Source of the DNA: Algibacter marinivivus
GTDB taxonomy: Bacteria > Bacteroidota > Bacteroidia > Flavobacteriales > Flavobacteriaceae
NCBI RefSeq assembly: GCF_003143755.1
Contig: NZ_QFRI01000001.1
Span: forward strand, 248,001 to 312,000
Length of the DNA: 64,000 nucleotides
Direction of reading: 5' to 3'
The notes under the pieces are model-generated. The model was not told the DNA's origin and did not search any database. It was given only the letters and a program-made list of their open reading frames with translations. How positions within the stretch are numbered: position 1 is the first letter of the stretch; each line of letters begins with the position of its first letter. A program made the position numbers and the translations under genes. Of the stretch, positions 9,345-16,781 are shown one piece after another.

Positions 9345-9530
9345 ATGAGTGTTATATATATTTTATTAACTATAAGTATTGTAGTAGCTATTGGCTTTTT
9401 TGCAGCCTTTATTGTTGCGGTAAAACGTGGGCAGTTTGACGATAGTTACACACCGTCTGTACGCATGCTTTTTGAAGACGAATTGATTAAGGATAAACCA
9501 GAAAAAACGATACTAACCAAAGAAGAATAA
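9345..9530 (+). CDS. ccoS: CcoS, cbb3 oxidase maturation protein
   Basis: 61 residues: one N-terminal transmembrane helix (about 3-27), then a short charged tail containing RGQFDDSYTPSVRMLFEDEL. The DD...P.R.LF.D motif is typical of CcoS, required for cofactor insertion into cbb3 oxidase. The length matches the family. It is the first gene after the strongest FNR-type promoter in the locus and precedes ccoNO by about 100 bases. Confidence 0.9.
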   Translation: MSVIYILLTISIVVAIGFFAAFIVAVKRGQFDDSYTPSVRMLFEDELIKDKPEKTILTKEE

Positions 9531-9628
9531 ATTTTTAGATATGAAATCGCCAACCAAAAGCTTAATTGAAAAAGAGCAAATTTTAAAAGCGATTGCATAA
9601 GACCTTTGATAAAAATAAATATGTACTT

Positions 9629-11824
9629 ATGAAAATGCAACAATTTCATTACGATAACAAAATCGTTACCAAGTTCCTCTACGCCACCATTGTTTTTGGG
9701 GTTGTAGGTATGGCAGTAGGTTTGCTACTTGCTTTTATGTTTTTATTCCCGAACCTTACGGATGGGATTTCGTGGCTTAGTTTTGGAAGGTTAAGACCTT
9801 TACATACTAATGCTGTGATTTTTGCTTTTGTGGGAAATGCAATGTTTGCAGGGATTTATTATTCGTTACAACGTTTATTGAAAACGCGTATGGCAAGCGA
9901 CCTTTTAAGTAATATTAACTTTTGGGGTTGGCAATTAATTATTGTTGCTGCGGCTATTTCGTTACCGTTAGGCTATACCACATCTAAAGAATATGCCGAA
10001 TTGGAATGGCCTATTGATATTGCGATTGCCCTAATTTGGGTGGTTTTTGGTGTGAATATGATTTGGACGATTTTAAAGCGTCGTCAACGCCATTTATATG
10101 TTGCTGTTTGGTTTTACTTAGCTACGTTTATTACAGTTGCGGTACTTCATATTTTTAATAGTTTGGAGTTACCTGTAAGCGGTATGAAAAGTTACTCGGT
10201 TTACGCTGGTGTACAAGATGCCTTAGTGCAATGGTGGTACGGACATAATGCGGTTGCTTTCTTTTTAACGACGCCGTTTTTAGGATTGATGTATTATTTT
10301 GTTCCTAAAGCAGCGAATAGACCTGTGTATTCTTATAGATTATCTATTGTCCACTTTTGGTCGTTAATATTCATTTATATCTGGGCAGGACCACACCACT
10401 TATTATACACCGCCTTACCAGAATGGGCGCAAAACTTAGGTGTTGCATTTTCTGTAATGTTATTAATGCCGTCTTGGGGTGGTATGATAAACGGACTTTT
10501 AACCTTACGTGGTGCTTGGGATAAAGTAAGAACAGACCCAGTTTTAAAATTTATGGTGGTAGCCATTACGGGTTACGGTATGGCAACTTTTGAAGGTCCT
10601 ACCCTATCGCTTAAAAACGTAAATGCGATTGCCCACTTTACCGATTGGATTATTGCTCACGTGCACGTTGGCGCTTTAGCTTGGAATGGATTTATGGCAT
10701 TTGGTATTATTTATTACTTAATTCCAAGGTTATTTAAAACGAAATTATACTCTCTAGGACTAGCCAATTTACACTTTTGGTTAGGTACTTTAGGGATTAT
10801 TATATACGCTTTACCTATGTATGTTGCTGGATTTACACAAGCAAGTATGTGGAAGCAATTTAATCCTGATGGCACTTTAGTTTATGGTAACTTTTTAGAA
10901 ACAGTTACTGAAATTATGCCTATGTACTGGATGCGTGCTATTGGTGGTACACTTTATATTGTTGGTATGTTTATACTGGTTTACAATGTGATTGTTACCG
11001 TAAGAAACGGAAGTAAAGTACAAGATGAGTTGGCTGAAGCTCCTGCTTTAGAGCGTGTGACTAAAAAGCGTACAGCTAGCGAAGGATGGCATACTTGGTT
11101 GGAAAGACGTCCAATTCAATTAACATTATTAGCTACTGTGGCTATTTTAATTGGTGGTATTATTCAAATTGTACCGACTATAATGGTTAAATCGAATATC
11201 CCAACAATTGCTAGTGTAAAACCTTATTCACCTTTAGAATTAGAAGGAAGAGATATTTACATCCGTGAAGGTTGTGTGGGTTGCCACTCGCAAATGATTC
11301 GACCGTTTAGAAGTGAAGTTGAACGCTACGGCGAATACTCAAAAGCTGGAGAATTTGTTTACGATCATCCATTCCTTTGGGGTAGTAAACGTACAGGTCC
11401 AGACATACACAGAATTGGCGGTAAGTATTCTGATAACTGGCACTTTAACCACATGTATGATCCGCAGAGTACCTCATCGGGTTCAATAATGCCTCGTTAT
11501 CCTTGGCTGATTACTGGTAGCAGTAGTGAGTTAGATAAATCGATGACTGAAGCAAAAATGGAAGCTATGGTAACTTTAGGTGTACCTTATACAGATGAAG
11601 ACATTGCCAATGCGCAACAGAACATGTTAGACCAAGGGGCTCAAATTGAGCAAAACTTATACAGCGATCCTGATTTTGCTAAAAACTATGAAGCAGATAA
11701 AAAATATGCTGCTGATAATGGCGAAGATTTTATAGAGATGAAAAACAGAGAAATTGTGGCTCTTATTGCTTATTTACAGCGACTAGGAACTGATATTCAC
11801 GTAAAACCTGAGCAACAGCAATAA
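9629..11824 (+). CDS. ccoNO: Fused CcoN-CcoO, cbb3 cytochrome c oxidase subunits I and II
   Basis: 731 residues from the preferred ATG at 9629 (an upstream in-frame TTG at 9593 would add 12 residues with no family support). Residues ~1-480 are the twelve-helix CcoN haem-copper oxidase core with the haem and CuB histidines (for example GHNAVAFF, WAGPHHLLY and DWIIAHVHVGALAWNG). Residues ~500-731 are CcoO: a transmembrane anchor, then one c-type haem site CVGCH at 549-553 with downstream methionine ligand candidates near SGSIMPRYPWL. The fusion is characteristic of Bacteroidetes. It is the catalytic subunit of the high-affinity terminal oxidase. Confidence 0.95.
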   Translation: MKMQQFHYDNKIVTKFLYATIVFGVVGMAVGLLLAFMFLFPNLTDGISWLSFGRLRPLHTNAVIFAFVGNAMFAGIYYSLQRLLKTRMASDLLSNINFWGWQLIIVAAAISLPLGYTTSKEYAELEWPIDIAIALIWVVFGVNMIWTILKRRQRHLYVAVWFYLATFITVAVLHIFNSLELPVSGMKSYSVYAGVQDALVQWWYGHNAVAFFLTTPFLGLMYYFVPKAANRPVYSYRLSIVHFWSLIFIYIWAGPHHLLYTALPEWAQNLGVAFSVMLLMPSWGGMINGLLTLRGAWDKVRTDPVLKFMVVAITGYGMATFEGPTLSLKNVNAIAHFTDWIIAHVHVGALAWNGFMAFGIIYYLIPRLFKTKLYSLGLANLHFWLGTLGIIIYALPMYVAGFTQASMWKQFNPDGTLVYGNFLETVTEIMPMYWMRAIGGTLYIVGMFILVYNVIVTVRNGSKVQDELAEAPALERVTKKRTASEGWHTWLERRPIQLTLLATVAILIGGIIQIVPTIMVKSNIPTIASVKPYSPLELEGRDIYIREGCVGCHSQMIRPFRSEVERYGEYSKAGEFVYDHPFLWGSKRTGPDIHRIGGKYSDNWHFNHMYDPQSTSSGSIMPRYPWLITGSSSELDKSMTEAKMEAMVTLGVPYTDEDIANAQQNMLDQGAQIEQNLYSDPDFAKNYEADKKYAADNGEDFIEMKNREIVALIAYLQRLGTDIHVKPEQQQ

Positions 11825-11844
11825 CCCTAAAAATATTTGAAATC

Positions 11845-12030
11845 ATGTTAAAATTTGTAAAAAATCATATGGAGAGTATCACAGGGATTGAAATATACCC
11901 GATTATCTCCTTACTTATATTTTTCATCTTTTTTGTAGCCTTATTTTGGTGGGTAGCAACCGCTAAAAAGGACTATATAAAAAGAGTGAGTAACCTTCCA
12001 TTAGACAACCAAAACGACGATATATTATGA
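11845..12030 (+). CDS. ccoQ: CcoQ-like small cbb3 oxidase subunit
   Basis: 61 residues with one hydrophobic helix (about 14-36) followed by WWVATAKKDYIKRVSNLPLDN, matching the short CcoQ/FixQ subunit that stabilises cbb3 complexes. It lies 20 bases after ccoNO and overlaps ccoP by four bases (ATGA), so translation is probably coupled. Confidence 0.85.
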   Translation: MLKFVKNHMESITGIEIYPIISLLIFFIFFVALFWWVATAKKDYIKRVSNLPLDNQNDDIL

Positions 12031-12956
12031 GAAATTTAGTTCCATCTTGGATTCGTGTTCCAGTAGTATTTTTTATTATTTTCGGAGCCGTAGAATTCTT
12101 TATAGATTCTGGAGAGAAACCTGCATTTATAGAATACCCAGAAGTATTACTTTTTTTACTACTAGTACTTTTAATACTCATAGCTATTGAAGCGATTGTT
12201 GGCGCGTTGGAAAACGTAATGCTTCATAAATTAGATGAAGAAGCTAAAGCGCGCTTTTTAGCTGAAAAAGAAAAGTCGTTTAAATTTACTTGGTTAAAAA
12301 AAACGTATGCTAAACTTTTAGGTCAAAAACCTATTGAAGAAGAAGGAGAAATTATTTTAGACCATAATTATGATGGTATAAAAGAATTAGATAACAATTT
12401 ACCGCCATGGTGGCTATATGGTTTTTATGCTTCTATCATTTTTGCTGCTGTCTATTTAGTAAAGTATCATGTTTTTGATGGCGACAACCAAATTGATGAG
12501 TTAGAAACTGAATTAGCTGATGCTAGAGTTGCTATTGAAGCTTATAAGAAGACTGCTAAAAACCTAGTAGATATTAATACAGTAACCATGTTGACTGATG
12601 CTTCTGATTTGGCAACTGGTAAAACCATTTTCCAAACCAACTGTGTGGCTTGCCATATGGCTGATGGTGGTGGTGGTATTGGACCTAACTTAACTGATGA
12701 GTATTGGATACTTGGTGGTGGTATTAAAAACGTATTTAGAACCGTATCTGAAGGTGGACGTTCAGGAAAAGGAATGATTCCTTGGAAAACACAGTTAAAA
12801 CCTTTAGAAATGGCTCAAGTAGCTAGTTATATATTAACCTTTCAAGGTACAACATCTGCAAACCCAAAAGCTGCTGAAGGCGATATTTGGATAGATGAAG
12901 ATGCTGAAACACCTGCTGAAACTGTTACAGATTCAGCACAAACCATATCAAACTAA
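12027..12956 (+). CDS. ccoP: CcoP, membrane-anchored cytochrome c subunit (single haem motif)
   Basis: 309 residues. It has two N-terminal hydrophobic segments, a cytoplasmic linker, the CcoP signature DNNLPPWWLYGFYASIIFA at about 125-145, and one cytochrome c domain with CVACH at 206-210 and a methionine ligand candidate in GKGMIPWK. Proteobacterial CcoP is dihaem; only one CxxCH is present here. The C-terminus is an acidic, low-complexity tail. It accepts electrons for CcoN. It overlaps ccoQ, and a palindromic hairpin follows (12970-13001). Confidence 0.92.
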   Translation: MRNLVPSWIRVPVVFFIIFGAVEFFIDSGEKPAFIEYPEVLLFLLLVLLILIAIEAIVGALENVMLHKLDEEAKARFLAEKEKSFKFTWLKKTYAKLLGQKPIEEEGEIILDHNYDGIKELDNNLPPWWLYGFYASIIFAAVYLVKYHVFDGDNQIDELETELADARVAIEAYKKTAKNLVDINTVTMLTDASDLATGKTIFQTNCVACHMADGGGGIGPNLTDEYWILGGGIKNVFRTVSEGGRSGKGMIPWKTQLKPLEMAQVASYILTFQGTTSANPKAAEGDIWIDEDAETPAETVTDSAQTISN

Positions 12957-12969
12957 GCTAACACTTATT

Positions 12970-13001
12970 GACCTGCGAGGTTTTCAAAAACCTTGTAGGT
13001 C
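12970..13001. terminator. Palindromic hairpin after ccoP
   Basis: GACCTgCgAGGTTTT and AAAACCTtGtAGGTC form a 15-base stem with two mismatches and almost no loop, followed by CTTTAAAAAA. It starts 13 bases after the ccoP stop. A related palindrome (CCTATAAGGTTTTC...AAAACCTTGCAGG) is embedded in the structured repeat at 15795-15919, so this is a dispersed palindromic repeat that may also terminate or stabilise the transcript. Confidence 0.6.
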
Positions 13002-13071
13002 TTTAAAAAAAAGCCAAGCAATACCTAAAAGATTTTAGGGAACCTTGTAAATAGAGAAAAAAGAAAAGGCT

Positions 13072-14496
13072 GTGGAAACCCCAGATAACGAAAATTTTAG
13101 AGATTCTATTGGTACGGTTACAGAAGACGGTAAGCGTGCTTGGGTATTCCCTAAAAAACCTAGTGGGAAATTTTATGAGTACAGAAAGTATGTAAGCTAC
13201 TTTTTACTAGCTATTTTACTATTGTCGCCTTTCATAAAAATTAATGGCAATCAGTTTTTGATGTTCAATGTATTAGAGCGTCGTTTTAATATTTTCGGAT
13301 TTCCATTTTGGCCTCAAGATTTTCATTTGTTCGTGATTTCCATGTTGATTGGTGTGGTTTTTATCACACTATTTACAGTAGTTTTCGGTCGGATTTTTTG
13401 TGGTTGGATTTGTCCGCAAACCATTTTTATGGAAATGGTTTTTCGTAGAATTGAATACTGGATTGAAGGCGATAGAAATAAACAACGGAAACTTGATAGA
13501 CAAAAATGGGATGCTGAAAAAATAAGAAAAAAAGGGCTTAAATTTATCATATTCGCGCTTATCTCTTTCATTATAGCAAATGTGTTTTTGGCATACTTAA
13601 TTGGTAGTGATAAGCTTATTGAACATATAACTGAAGGGCCATTAAATAACATAAGTACCTTAATTTCTCTGCTTATTTTTACTGCAGTATTTTATTTTGT
13701 GTTTGCATGGTTTAGAGAACAGGTTTGTATTATTGCTTGCCCCTACGGAAGGTTGCAAGGGGTTTTGCTAGACACCAAATCTATTGTTGTGGCTTACGAC
13801 CATAAACGAGGAGAAGGCGAAAGTGGCAGAAAGAAATTTAGAAAAAACGAAGATCGTGAAGCCTTAGGTCATGGCGATTGTATTGATTGTTTACAATGTG
13901 TGCATGTTTGTCCAACGGGAATTGATATTAGAAACGGCACACAATTAGAGTGTGTAAACTGTACAGCTTGTATTGATGAGTGCGACCATATTATGGAAAG
14001 TATCAACTTACCAAAAGGGTTGATTCGTTATGCTAGTGAGGAAGAAATTGAGAAGAAAACAAAGTTCAAACTCACACCAAGAATTAAAGGTTACATTGCT
14101 GTTCTTTCTATAATGATTGGGTTGCTGATTGGAATGTTGTTTTTAAGAAATGATGTTGAAGCCAATGTATTAAGATTACCTGGGCAATTGTATGAGCATA
14201 AAGATGGTAATATTATCAGTAATGTGTTTACTTATAAATTGGTAAATAAAACCTCATCAGATATTGAAGATGTGAGTTTTAAATTGATGTCTCATAAAGG
14301 CGAATTGAAATTGGTATCGACTAGTGAAGATTTTATTGTTCCTAGTCAAGGGATAGCAGAAGGGACTTTGTTTATCGAGATTAATAATTCGGCATTGTCT
14401 GGAGATAGGAATAAAATTAAAATTGGCGTTTATAAAGGCGAAAAACTCATTGAAACGACTAAGGCTAATTTTTTAGGGCCTAGGAGTTATAAGTAA
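13072..14496 (+). CDS. ccoG: CcoG (RdxA/FixG) iron-sulfur membrane protein
   Basis: 474 residues starting at GTG 13072. Several transmembrane helices surround the NapH-like GWICPQTIF and ACPYGRLQG segments. Two [4Fe-4S] ferredoxin motifs follow at about 278-310, CIDCLQCVHVCP and CVNCTACIDEC. A further helix and a C-terminal periplasmic FixG immunoglobulin-like domain complete the protein. CcoG takes part in copper reduction during cbb3 assembly. It lies 115 bases after ccoP, with a hairpin in between, and upstream of fixH. Confidence 0.92.
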   Translation: METPDNENFRDSIGTVTEDGKRAWVFPKKPSGKFYEYRKYVSYFLLAILLLSPFIKINGNQFLMFNVLERRFNIFGFPFWPQDFHLFVISMLIGVVFITLFTVVFGRIFCGWICPQTIFMEMVFRRIEYWIEGDRNKQRKLDRQKWDAEKIRKKGLKFIIFALISFIIANVFLAYLIGSDKLIEHITEGPLNNISTLISLLIFTAVFYFVFAWFREQVCIIACPYGRLQGVLLDTKSIVVAYDHKRGEGESGRKKFRKNEDREALGHGDCIDCLQCVHVCPTGIDIRNGTQLECVNCTACIDECDHIMESINLPKGLIRYASEEEIEKKTKFKLTPRIKGYIAVLSIMIGLLIGMLFLRNDVEANVLRLPGQLYEHKDGNIISNVFTYKLVNKTSSDIEDVSFKLMSHKGELKLVSTSEDFIVPSQGIAEGTLFIEINNSALSGDRNKIKIGVYKGEKLIETTKANFLGPRSYK

Positions 14497-14536
14497 GTTG
14501 GGAGCATAAAGTTGGAAGTGACTTTGGCGGATAAGT

Positions 14537-14617
14537 GCATTAGGGATTGAAACGGCATCCTTTTTTGAGGCACGAGAAAAAGATATAGTGGAAAGCCCGA
14601 CCCGACAGGGTAATGCC
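14537..14617 (+). repeat. 3'-end structured repeat, copy b
   Basis: Begins GCATTAGGGATTGAAACGGC, continues through AAAAGATATAGTGGAAAGCCCGACCC and ends GGGTAATGCC. The terminal stem GCATTA/TAATGC replaces the GCGTTA/TAACGC of other copies, so both strands of the stem changed together. It lies between ccoG and ccoH. Confidence 0.8.
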
Positions 14618-14635
14618 ATAAAAAAAATAGAAATT

Positions 14636-15082
14636 ATGAAATTTAATTGGGGTACCGGAATTGTATTAGCGTTTATTGGATTTATTTCCTTTATTATGTA
14701 CTTTATTATTACCATGAACGTGGATAATAAGTACGACCACGACTTGGTTAGCGAGGATTATTATGCTGATGAATTGCAATACCAAAACGATATAAACAAG
14801 CTTGAAAATGCGAACACTTTAGAGACAAATTTAAGCTACGAAAAAACAGCTGAGGGGCTTGTGATACACTTCCCTGAAACTGTAAATTATAAAGATATTA
14901 CTGGAAAATTGTTCCTATATAGGCCATCTAACAAACAACTAGACTTTGAGACTGCTATCTCTTTGTCTAATCCATATTTGCTCATACCTGACAAACGTTT
15001 GGTAGATGGCCGTTGGAACATTAAAGTGGATTGGCAATATAAGGGAAAATCTTATTTGTTTAAAGAATCTATAAATTATTAG
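14636..15082 (+). CDS. ccoH: FixH/CcoH-like cbb3 assembly protein
   Basis: 148 residues from ATG 14636. An in-frame GTG at 14588 lies inside the structured repeat and is rejected. One N-terminal transmembrane helix (about 4-27) is followed by YDHDLVSEDYYADELQYQNDI, the signature of FixH, then a small beta-rich periplasmic domain. FixH/CcoH helps assemble or stabilise the oxidase with CcoG and CcoI. It is followed by the SafE-like gene after a single base. Confidence 0.88.
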   Translation: MKFNWGTGIVLAFIGFISFIMYFIITMNVDNKYDHDLVSEDYYADELQYQNDINKLENANTLETNLSYEKTAEGLVIHFPETVNYKDITGKLFLYRPSNKQLDFETAISLSNPYLLIPDKRLVDGRWNIKVDWQYKGKSYLFKESINY

Positions 15083-15083
15083 T

Positions 15084-15785
15084 GTGTTAGTTTCGGCGTT
15101 CATATTAGGGCTATTGGGGAGTTTTCATTGTGTAGGCATGTGTGGCCCTATTGCGTTTATGTTACCTGTAGACAAAACAAATCAAGTAAAAAAAATATCT
15201 CAAATTGGTATATATCATGTAGGCAGACTTTTAGCTTATAGCTTGATAGGGTTGGTTTTCGGGCTTATTGGCAAAAGTCTGTTTATTTTTGGATACCAAC
15301 AGCAACTCTCTATTATTATTGGCGTTTTAATGATTCTGGTGGTTGTAATTCCGCAAAAAACATTCAACAAATACAACTTTTCTAAGCCAATTTACAAAGC
15401 CATTTCAAAAGTAAAATCAGCCTTGGGTAACGCTCTCAAGAAAAAAACTATGGATACTTTTTTAACCATTGGTTTTTTAAACGGATTTCTACCTTGTGGT
15501 TTGGTCTATATGGCACTTTTTGCTGCTATGGCTGGCGGAAACGCACTTAGCGGTGGGCTATACATGGCTGTTTTTGGACTTGGAACTATCCCGCTTATGA
15601 CTACTGCAATTTACTTTAGTCAGTTTTTAAAAGGCACTGCCAGACAAAAAATTCAGAAGGCAATTCCTGTGTTTGTGGTGCTTATCGGTGCGCTTTTTAT
15701 CCTTCGCGGTTTAGGCCTCGGCATCCCTTACCTCTCGCCTGCTCCTGTTTTCGATTTGGTTTCTAACGGGATAGATTGTCATTAA
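15084..15785 (+). CDS. SafE/TauE-like (DsbD-type) membrane protein of the cbb3 locus
   Basis: 233 residues starting at GTG 15084, one base after ccoH. Six or so hydrophobic segments form two halves: GLLGSFHCVGMCGPIAFML at the N-terminus and GFLNGFLPCGLVYMALFAAM in the second half. These are the paired CxxxC/PC motifs of the SafE/UreH-like, DsbD-transmembrane-related family that sits beside fixH in Bacteroidetes. The protein ends with CH. A role in copper or thiol handling for oxidase maturation is inferred from context and the conserved cysteines. Confidence 0.82.
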   Translation: MLVSAFILGLLGSFHCVGMCGPIAFMLPVDKTNQVKKISQIGIYHVGRLLAYSLIGLVFGLIGKSLFIFGYQQQLSIIIGVLMILVVVIPQKTFNKYNFSKPIYKAISKVKSALGNALKKKTMDTFLTIGFLNGFLPCGLVYMALFAAMAGGNALSGGLYMAVFGLGTIPLMTTAIYFSQFLKGTARQKIQKAIPVFVVLIGALFILRGLGLGIPYLSPAPVFDLVSNGIDCH

Positions 15786-15794
15786 AATAATTTT

Positions 15795-15919
15795 GGGGTT
15801 ACCTTTTTCTCATACCTATAAGGTTTTCAAAACCTTGCAGGATCGCAAAAGGTCGGGCTTTCACTACTCGTTCCCTTCTACGTCGGGGAGCTCAAACATG
15901 CCGCTCAATCCCTAACCCA
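15795..15919 (-). repeat. 3'-end structured repeat, copy c
   Basis: Starts nine bases after the upstream stop. In the sense of that gene it reads GGGGTTACC...GGTCGGGCTTTCACTACTC...CTCAATCCCTAACCC. The terminal stem is GGGTTA/TAACCC, a second compensated variant of GCGTTA/TAACGC. The first loop holds a GGTTTTCAAAACC palindrome and the second a TCCC...GGGGA hairpin. The rest of the 322-base gap before tetR holds its promoter and operator. Confidence 0.8.
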
Positions 15920-16064
15920 CGCACCCGCCAAAGTCGTTTTTACATAAAAAAATACTTTTTTTCAACTCAAACCCCTGTCTAATAGACTTGTTTTCAATTA
16001 GTTACATGTGTCATAAATTTTATTTATGAATTGCATTAACATAATCAATAGTTATATTCACTTT

Positions 16065-16085
16065 TATAATAGTATTACTATTATA
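16065..16085. promoter_or_regulatory. Perfect 21-bp palindromic operator over the tetR promoter
   Basis: The half-site TATAATAGTA, a central T and the exact reverse complement of the half-site form an uninterrupted palindrome. It overlaps the perfect -7 element TATATTTG at 16082-16089, 19 bases upstream of the tetR ATG at 16108. Position and symmetry suggest autorepression by the TetR-type regulator and control of the whole export operon. Confidence 0.8.
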
Positions 16086-16107
16086 TTTGCAATCAAATTA
16101 ATTAACT

Positions 16108-16779
16108 ATGGATTCATTACTTTCAAATTTAAAGATTGCGGTTCCAGAAAAAATCTTTGTAAAAGACCCAGAGTCTTCCGATTTAGGAAAACGCATTATA
16201 CAGCACAGTATCATCTTAATTGATGAGATTGGTTTTGATAGTTTTACCTTTAAAAAACTAGGAAACATAATAGGTTCTAACGAGAGTTCTATATATCGTT
16301 ATTTTGAAAGTAAACACAAACTCCTACTCTATTTATCATCATGGTACTGGGCTTGGATTGAGTACCAATTGGTATTTGAAACACATAGCTTAAACCCTTC
16401 AGATAAGATTGAAAAGGCTATTGAAATAGTTACTAGATCAATAAAAGAAGATTCTAACTTTTCTCATATCAACGAGGTTGTATTAAACCGCATCATGGTT
16501 AACGAAAACTCGAAATCTTTTTTAACCAAAGAAGTCGATCAAGAAAATAAAGACGGCTATTTTGTAATCTACAAACGCATTGTACATCGTTTACGCGATA
16601 TGATTAAAACGCTAAAGCCAAATTATAAATTCCCATCAAGTTTGGCGAGCACTATTCTAGAAGGCAGTTTACACCAACATTTTTTAAAAGATCACTTTAC
16701 ATCTATTACAGACTGTAATGAAACGCTATCACCAACCGATTTTATGAAAAACCTAGTACTTAATACTTTGAAATCATAA
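16108..16779 (+). CDS. TetR family transcriptional regulator
   Basis: 223 residues. The N-terminal HTH lies at about 30-75 with IIQHSIILIDEIGFDSFTF and the recognition-helix segment SNESSIYRYFESKHKLLLYL, the usual TetR pattern ending in YxYFxxKxxLL. The C-terminal ligand domain is not recognisable. The gene begins an operon with an ABC exporter, adaptor and outer-membrane channel (gaps of 2, 3 and 100 bases), and a perfect palindrome overlaps its promoter, so it probably represses that operon until a ligand binds. Confidence 0.9.
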   Translation: MDSLLSNLKIAVPEKIFVKDPESSDLGKRIIQHSIILIDEIGFDSFTFKKLGNIIGSNESSIYRYFESKHKLLLYLSSWYWAWIEYQLVFETHSLNPSDKIEKAIEIVTRSIKEDSNFSHINEVVLNRIMVNENSKSFLTKEVDQENKDGYFVIYKRIVHRLRDMIKTLKPNYKFPSSLASTILEGSLHQHFLKDHFTSITDCNETLSPTDFMKNLVLNTLKS

Positions 16780-16781
16780 CT

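Noticed and set aside
9541-9600. A 19-codon ATG reading frame (MKSPTKSLIEKEQILKAIA) between ccoS and ccoNO
   Set aside because: Too short to judge by codon use, no recognisable relative and no regulatory logic visible; it may be chance in a 98-base gap.
9593-9628. TTG start for ccoNO giving 12 extra residues
   Set aside because: The extension is polar and unlike CcoN; the ATG at 9629 gives the expected N-terminus.
14588-14635. GTG start for ccoH
   Set aside because: It would translate the end of the structured repeat; ATG 14636 begins the FixH-type transmembrane helix.
16012-16019. GTGTCAT after TTACAT as another FNR-type site
   Set aside because: Only three of five bases match in the left half-site, and no -7 element lies at the regulon offset.
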